Of a DNA stretch of 32,074 nucleotides, positions 27,433 through 32,074 are shown in pieces. Origin of the DNA: UBA1181 sp045113275 (GTDB taxonomy: Bacteria; Bacteroidota; Bacteroidia; Bacteroidales; Paludibacteraceae). The notes below the pieces were generated by a model, which did not search any database, had not been told where the DNA came from, and saw nothing but the letters and a program-made list of their open reading frames with translations. The translations under genes and the position numbers were made by a program. The stretch's first letter is position 1; the number at the start of each line of letters is the position of its first letter. The stretch is taken from positions 1 through 32,074 of the forward strand of contig JBGUIU010000083.1 in assembly GCA_045113275.1 (NCBI GenBank). Reading direction: 5' to 3'.

Positions 27433-30400
27433 CTACCTTCTTAACACCGTAAAATGACCTACATACTCTTTATCGGATCCTTCCAAACTAATCTCATACC
27501 AATAATCCTCACTTGGTACTGGATGTCCCATATATGTTGCATCCCATCCTGGATAGTCATTTACATATTCGGCCAACAACTTACCAAATCGATTGTATAT
27601 GCGGACTATAAACTGAGAATATGTATTCAGATTCTCCACCTCCCATGTGTCTCTTATTCCATTGCCATCAGGACTCATATATTCCGCTGGTATAATTGGC
27701 AAATATTCTTTACTATTGTCAACAAACAAATACAACGTCACGATACTATCACAACCATATTGATTCTCCAATCGTAATGTATATTTACCTTCGCCATTGG
27801 TTAGATTATATAAATTAAATCCATTCAATTTATATATATTTCCATTCCTTAGCGTATCTTTCAGAATCGTTTCGGAAGGATATGCCACCGTCAATTCCAA
27901 TGTTACAGTACTATCACCGCCACTCACACTAGTAAATGTCTCCGTATAAACACCTGATTGTGTCAGTTTTTTCTGTCCGAACTGGTAAAACTCCCCTTCA
28001 CATATTGTCTCTTGTAAATTTGTTTGAGCATCTCCCAACACAGTCAACGTTAACTTCACAACACTATCGCAACCCCCTACACTAATGAATTGCTTTTCAT
28101 AGACACCAGAACGAGTCAATATTTCCTCTCCAAACGTGTATGATTCTCCTTCTTGTATTGTCTCTTCCACTTCTACCGTATAACCATCTGTCATCGTTAA
28201 TTCCAATGTCACAACACTATCACATCCGCTTACACTAGGGAACGCTTCCGTATAAATACCTGGTTGTGTCAATTGCATATAACCGAACATATAAGACGTT
28301 CCATTACATATTGTCGCCTGTACTTCCGTCTGGATAGGGTCCAAAACCGTCAGTTCCAAGATGACGGTACTGTCATTTCCTTCTATATTTTTTAAGATCT
28401 TCTCGTAAGCTCCTGACTTATCCAATACGTCACCTTCAAATGTATAAGTCGCGCCATAACAGATGGTATCATAAATCACTGTATCAACATTACATTCTTT
28501 CACCTTCACTGGAACAATATCCGAAAAAGATTCACACATATTATACTCACCGCTCACGCCTGCTGAAGTAGCAATCACCTTATAATATCCTTCGTCATTC
28601 TTTGTTACATTCTTCATAGGCAATTCACTGCCTGTTGCAATTTTCACCCAACCTTCATTATTGTAATTCTTCTCCGTATTTTTAAACCATGTGTATGTAA
28701 TTGGTTCTACAAGAGAGCCAATATTATTCATTTTTGCTTTTAAAGCATAATCCGTACCTAAACACAAAGAATCCGATGGGTAGGCCACATCCACAGGTGG
28801 TGTACATAGACGTATTTCTATATCATCCAACGCAAAATCACCTCCGTTGCCTCCTGCGCCAGAGAAGACTCTATAAACGATGGAAGTTTCTCCCTGAGGG
28901 ACCTCAAAAGGCAAACCGAACTGTTGCCAAGCATTATTCATATAATTGATAGTAAATACTTCCTGATTCAAAATGTTTCCCTTCGTATCTTCGATGATCA
29001 AGGTAACAGGAGCATCTGACGAAGCATTAACAGGGTGTCCCCAGAAAGAGAAATATAATTGAGTATTCTCACATAGATCATTTACCTGTACCTTGTAGAA
29101 GGTTGACTCCAGATAATCCAAATCGATTAACATGAAATAGCCACGGGTCAAATCTCCATCATAAGTGTGGTCACCGAAGTCTGCATACCAACCCGCATAG
29201 ACATGATTCCGTGGATTGCTATCTCTTCTCTTAATAGCCTCTTTTCGAATATCATATCCATTCTTCAATCTTTCCCAAACATGATTAGAGAATGGCAAGG
29301 TAACTCTATCGGAAGGCAAAGCGGGACCCAAATCTGGATCGCTGACATAGTTTCCTCCGAAATCCTCCTTAAATAAGATTGTACCATACGTACAATCAGC
29401 GATAGGATTTTCTTGCACGATCAACTCCAACTTCACGATACTATCACAGCCATTCACACTAGTAAATGACTCAATATATGTACCTGATTTTGTCAATATC
29501 TGACTTCCCAACTCATAAAATTCTCCTTTTGAAATCGTCTCACTCTTTTCTATGTAATAGCTCTCATTTATTGTCAGATCCAATGTCACAAGACTATCAC
29601 ATCCATTTACACTAATAAACGTTTCCGTATAGGTACCAGATTGTGTCAATACCTGAGTCCCAAACAAATAAGATGGACCACTACATACCGCATCTTGCAA
29701 TTCTGTATGAATAGGGTCTAAAACCGTCAATTCCAAGATTACAGTACTATCATACCCCGCAATATTCTTAAATTTTTTTTCGTATATTCCCGTCTTATCT
29801 AACACATCACCTCCGAACGTATAGGTAGCACCATAACAAAGTGTATCATAAATCACCGTATCAACTTCACAATCTTTCACCTTCACTGGGACAATATCCG
29901 AGAAGGAACCACACATCGTATATTCTCCTTCTGATCCAGCAGAAGTCGCAATTACCTTATAGTAACCTTCATCATCCTTTGTTAGATTGCGCAATGGCAA
30001 TTCACTGCCTGTAGCAATCTTCACCCAGCCATCATTATTGTAGTTTTTCTTCTCGTTCTTATACCATGTATAGTTAATTGGTTCTACAAGAGAGCCGATA
30101 TCACTCATTTTCGCTTTTAATGTATAACTTGACCCCAAACACAACGAATCTGCAGGGAAATCCACCTCAACAGGAGGAGTACATAGACGAATCTCTATAT
30201 CATCCAACGCAAAATCACCTCCGTTGCCTCCTGCTCCAGAGAAGACTCTATATACAATAGACGTCTCACCCGATGGAAGAGTAAAAGACATTCCAAATTG
30301 TTGCCATGAATTATCATTGCAATTAATAATAAATTTCTCCTGATTCAACACATTTCCCTTTGTATCTTCGATGGTCAATGTGACTGGGGCACTTTCTGAT

Positions 30401-30864
30401 GTGTTAACAGGATGTCCCCAAAAAGAGAAATAGAGTTGCGTGTTTTCACACAGATTATTGACTCTATACACATAAAAAGTTGACTCCATGTAATCTAAAT
30501 CAATCTGCATGAAATAACCTCTTGTCATATCACCATCGTATGTATGGTCTCCAAAGTCAGCATACCAGCCAGAATAAACATGCTCTGGATCGCCAACATT
30601 TTTGGTTCTAACTATAGCCTCTTTTCTAAGGCAATATGCATTATAACCCAAATTCCAAATATGGCTGGAGTATTTCAGCGTATTTATAGTATCAGGCAAT
30701 GCCTCTTCACATCTCGGCAAATCATTAACATAATTTCCACCAAAGTCTTCCTTAAACAATATAGTTCCTTCCTTACAATCAAAATTCTGAGCATCAACAT
30801 ATTGTGTAAGAAGGAAACACCCCATTAAAAATACTGTTCTTTTCACCAACCTAACCCAAAACAT
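27433..30864 (-). CDS. T9SS type B sorting-domain cargo protein with internal tandem duplication
   Basis: A 1143-residue secreted protein. In-frame TTG at 30870 lies upstream, but ATG 30864 is the first ATG and gives a signal peptide MFWVRLVKRTVFL...VDAQ. The body is two copies of a unit of about 460 residues: a jelly-roll-like module (GTILFKEDFGGNYV ... GGNGGDFALDDIEIRLC), an Ig-like domain (LVEPI-TYTW ... DEGYYKVIATSAG) and three repeats of about 50 residues (C-x-G-x-x-Y-x-F-G ... GCDS-V-x-L-x-L-x-V). Two more of these short repeats follow the second copy. The last 85 residues are a type B sorting domain (YMSPDGNGIRDTWEVENL, IYNRFGKLLAEY, WDATYMG, EDYWYEI, VGHFTVLRR). It has no catalytic signature; adhesion is inferred. 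It is divergent from the lipoprotein gene and upstream of ftsX. Confidence 0.94.
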   Translation of the reverse strand: MFWVRLVKRTVFLMGCFLLTQYVDAQNFDCKEGTILFKEDFGGNYVNDLPRCEEALPDTINTLKYSSHIWNLGYNAYCLRKEAIVRTKNVGDPEHVYSGWYADFGDHTYDGDMTRGYFMQIDLDYMESTFYVYRVNNLCENTQLYFSFWGHPVNTSESAPVTLTIEDTKGNVLNQEKFIINCNDNSWQQFGMSFTLPSGETSIVYRVFSGAGGNGGDFALDDIEIRLCTPPVEVDFPADSLCLGSSYTLKAKMSDIGSLVEPINYTWYKNEKKNYNNDGWVKIATGSELPLRNLTKDDEGYYKVIATSAGSEGEYTMCGSFSDIVPVKVKDCEVDTVIYDTLCYGATYTFGGDVLDKTGIYEKKFKNIAGYDSTVILELTVLDPIHTELQDAVCSGPSYLFGTQVLTQSGTYTETFISVNGCDSLVTLDLTINESYYIEKSETISKGEFYELGSQILTKSGTYIESFTSVNGCDSIVKLELIVQENPIADCTYGTILFKEDFGGNYVSDPDLGPALPSDRVTLPFSNHVWERLKNGYDIRKEAIKRRDSNPRNHVYAGWYADFGDHTYDGDLTRGYFMLIDLDYLESTFYKVQVNDLCENTQLYFSFWGHPVNASSDAPVTLIIEDTKGNILNQEVFTINYMNNAWQQFGLPFEVPQGETSIVYRVFSGAGGNGGDFALDDIEIRLCTPPVDVAYPSDSLCLGTDYALKAKMNNIGSLVEPITYTWFKNTEKNYNNEGWVKIATGSELPMKNVTKNDEGYYKVIATSAGVSGEYNMCESFSDIVPVKVKECNVDTVIYDTICYGATYTFEGDVLDKSGAYEKILKNIEGNDSTVILELTVLDPIQTEVQATICNGTSYMFGYMQLTQPGIYTEAFPSVSGCDSVVTLELTMTDGYTVEVEETIQEGESYTFGEEILTRSGVYEKQFISVGGCDSVVKLTLTVLGDAQTNLQETICEGEFYQFGQKKLTQSGVYTETFTSVSGGDSTVTLELTVAYPSETILKDTLRNGNIYKLNGFNLYNLTNGEGKYTLRLENQYGCDSIVTLYLFVDNSKEYLPIIPAEYMSPDGNGIRDTWEVENLNTYSQFIVRIYNRFGKLLAEYVNDYPGWDATYMGHPVPSEDYWYEISLEGSDKEYVGHFTVLRR
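28030..30780 (-). repeat. Intragenic tandem duplication, unit about 1.38 kb
   Basis: Copy 1 spans about 30780-29413 and copy 2 about 29397-28030. Matching points are offset by 1383 bp (Cys codon before GTILFKEDFGG at 30775 and 29392) and 1377 bp (30201 and 28824), so the copies stay in frame with a few codon-sized indels. Some stretches remain nearly identical at DNA level, for example the segment encoding the end of GGNGGDFALDD at 28824-28875 and 30201-30252, which suggests a fairly recent duplication or ongoing conversion. Confidence 0.9.
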
Positions 30865-30916
30865 AAACAAACTAAAATTATATTAATATATAGATGATAA
30901 AATCAAAAAATCGGCG

Positions 30917-30924
30917 CAAAGGTA
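30917..30924 (-). promoter_or_regulatory. Candidate -7 element of the 1143-aa cargo gene
   Basis: On the minus strand TACCTTTG followed by CG is a perfect TAnnTTTG match, about 53 bp upstream of ATG 30864. No well-spaced -33 TTTG is seen. Confidence 0.55.
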
Positions 30925-31010
30925 ACAAAAAGAATTGAATAACAGCGCATCACAACATTATGATTATTAAAAAAATAAATATCTACATCGAAAAACATCC
31001 ATTAATTCTA

Positions 31011-31018
31011 TACCTTTG
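31011..31018 (+). promoter_or_regulatory. Candidate -7 element of the lipoprotein gene
   Basis: TACCTTTG followed by CG on the plus strand matches TAnnTTTG perfectly, 77 bp upstream of ATG 31096. It is the same decamer as the divergent promoter about 90 bp away on the other strand. No clear -33 element. Confidence 0.6.
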
Positions 31019-31095
31019 CGAGTCTTTTTTTCAAGTAAATTATATATTCGTTTATTCACATAGTTAAAATATAGTATTAATTAAACTTTTATTAA

Positions 31096-31800
31096 ATGAA
31101 CAAATTAGCATTTTTTGGTTTATCATTATTGTTAGTATGCAACACAGGATGTAAAACGGAAGAAGAGGATGATCCTATCGTAGATGGTGCTTCCGTCAGT
31201 GGCAATGTAGGGAACTACAACTACGTGGATCTCGGATTAAGTGTCAAATGGGCAACCTACAATATAGGTGCGACCAAACCCGCTGAATATGGGGATTATT
31301 TTGCATGGGGCGAAACAGAATCGAAAGATTCATTTTTGGAAAGCAACTATAAATGGTGCAACCAGGTACACAACAGAGTCCTTAAATATTGTTTGAATCG
31401 TGATTATGGCACCGTTGACAATAAAACCATATTGGACAAGGAAGATGATGCAGCGAGTGTCAACTGGGGAAATTCTTGGCGTATGCCAACCCACAAAGAG
31501 CAGCAAGAATTAATAGATGGATGTACTTGGGAATGGACTTCCGACTTCAACAACAGTGGCATAGCTGGTGCTATAGCAACCTCTAAAAAGAACGGTAACA
31601 CTATCTTCTTCCCTGCAACGGGTTACCGCACGGATTATTTTTATGTTGCTATAAAAAGTACTGGATTCTATTGGGCATCTACTCTTGATGAAAATACTAT
31701 CATGGCAGATATTTTCGGATTCAGAACTGGATGTACAGAAGTAAACTATTATGCTGATTTACGTGAATATGGTATAACGATTCGTGCTGTTACTAAATAA
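31096..31800 (+). CDS. FISUMP-like (Fibrobacter major paralogous domain) lipoprotein
   Basis: A 234-residue exported protein and the only plus-strand gene. The N-terminus MNKLAFFGLSLLLVCNTGCK has a hydrophobic signal with two candidate lipidation cysteines (C15, C19). Neither has a perfect lipobox; C19 with Gly at -1 followed by KTEEEDD resembles the acidic surface-export signal of Bacteroidota lipoproteins. The body has the family hallmarks YVDLGLSVKWATYNIGA, EYGDYFAWGETESK, YGTVDNKTILDKEDDAA, WGNSWRMPT, and near the C-terminus GYRT, FYWAST and ITIRAV. The biochemical role of this common surface domain is unknown. Length is normal and the frame intact. It has its own promoter divergent from the cargo gene and shares a convergent terminator with the gene to the right. 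Confidence 0.92.
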   Translation: MNKLAFFGLSLLLVCNTGCKTEEEDDPIVDGASVSGNVGNYNYVDLGLSVKWATYNIGATKPAEYGDYFAWGETESKDSFLESNYKWCNQVHNRVLKYCLNRDYGTVDNKTILDKEDDAASVNWGNSWRMPTHKEQQELIDGCTWEWTSDFNNSGIAGAIATSKKNGNTIFFPATGYRTDYFYVAIKSTGFYWASTLDENTIMADIFGFRTGCTEVNYYADLREYGITIRAVTK

Positions 31801-31817
31801 ATAGTTTAGCCTTTAAT

Positions 31818-31858
31818 AAGAACAGGGGACAATTCGTTGTGAATCGTCCCCTGTTCTT
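31818..31858. terminator. Bidirectional terminator between convergent genes
   Basis: An 18-bp stem with one mismatch (AAGAACAGGGGACAATTC at 31818-31835, GAATCGTCCCCTGTTCTT at 31841-31858) has a 5-nt loop and a T-run after it on the plus strand. It is 17 bp after the lipoprotein stop and about 54 bp past the stop of the convergent partial cargo gene, so it can serve both. Confidence 0.88.
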
Positions 31859-31911
31859 TTATTCTGTCAAACAGTTTGAATCATGTGTACTTCTGCGTAC
31901 ACATAAAATTG

Positions 31912-32074
31912 TTATTTATTTCTGATCAATGTGAAGTGTCCGCTATAGTTCTGGTCTATCTCTGGGATATTAACCGTGTACCAGTAATCGGTGGATGGAA
32001 GCGGATGTCCGTTATAGGTTCCGTCCCACTCCGTATCACTTCCCTTCAGTTCAACCAGCTGCTTGCCGTAGCGG
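31912..32074 (-). CDS. T9SS type B sorting domain of a further cargo protein (5' part outside window)
   Basis: The visible 54 codons end in TAA at 31912 and read RYGKQLVELKGSD, WDGTYNG, LPSTDYWYTVNIPEID, YSGHFTLIRNK. This lines up closely with the sorting-domain ends of the 894-aa and 1143-aa cargo proteins (WDG-Y-G, TDYWYEI, GHFTL). The rest of the protein lies to the right of the window, so its function cannot be stated. The segment looks richer in G+C than the rest of the window. Confidence 0.9.
   Translation of the reverse strand, partial: RYGKQLVELKGSDTEWDGTYNGHPLPSTDYWYTVNIPEIDQNYSGHFTLIRNK

Noticed and set aside
1..32074. Mobile element or phage island
   Set aside because: I saw no transposase, integrase, terminal inverted repeats, tRNA or att-like flanks. 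Core genes are interleaved with surface genes.

Overview
This is a 32 kb AT-rich chromosomal window from a Bacteroidota bacterium, most likely an uncultured Bacteroidales relative. The evidence is: (i) the conserved gene order ftsX - DUF3098 - uppP - truB - queA; (ii) four proteins ending in type B (gliding-motility-type) C-terminal sorting domains of the type IX secretion system (T9SS); (iii) several close matches to the Bacteroidota -7 promoter element TAnnTTTG; and (iv) a secreted GH5-CBM6-CE1 plant-polysaccharide enzyme, which fits an anaerobic fibre-degrading, gut-type or rumen-type lifestyle. Apart from one lipoprotein gene, every gene is on the minus strand, so the window is best read from right to left.

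Layout from left to right. 1-3427: a partial gene for an exported protein with an extraordinary cysteine-rich block (residues 22-544, roughly one residue in five is Cys) followed by Ig-like modules; its 3' end lies outside the window. 3749-6553: GH5-CBM6-CE1 enzyme with its own promoter and terminator. 6750-8558: typA/bipA as a stand-alone transcription unit. 8741-23069: a two-gene T9SS cargo unit, a 3868-residue protein with 25 consecutive HYR-like repeats followed 37 bp later by an 894-residue cargo protein. 23445-27290: the housekeeping cluster ftsX, DUF3098, uppP, truB, queA (divisome regulator, small membrane protein, undecaprenyl-PP phosphatase, tRNA pseudouridine 55, queuosine), tightly packed. 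27433-30864: an 1143-residue T9SS cargo protein containing a 460-residue internal tandem duplication. 31096-31800: the only plus-strand gene, a FISUMP-like lipoprotein, divergently transcribed from the cargo gene. 31912-32074: the C-terminal sorting domain of a fourth T9SS cargo protein, cut by the window edge.

The accessory genes (T9SS cargo, Cys-rich exported protein, glycoside hydrolase/esterase, lipoprotein) all concern the cell surface or secreted space and are interleaved with conserved core genes. The most unusual item is the Cys-rich exported protein. Its roughly 30-residue repeat carries seven cysteines and one histidine in fixed spacing, enough ligands for two metal sites per repeat, or a dense disulfide array. 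I do not recognise it as a named family. No tRNA, rRNA, CRISPR array, transposase or integrase was seen.
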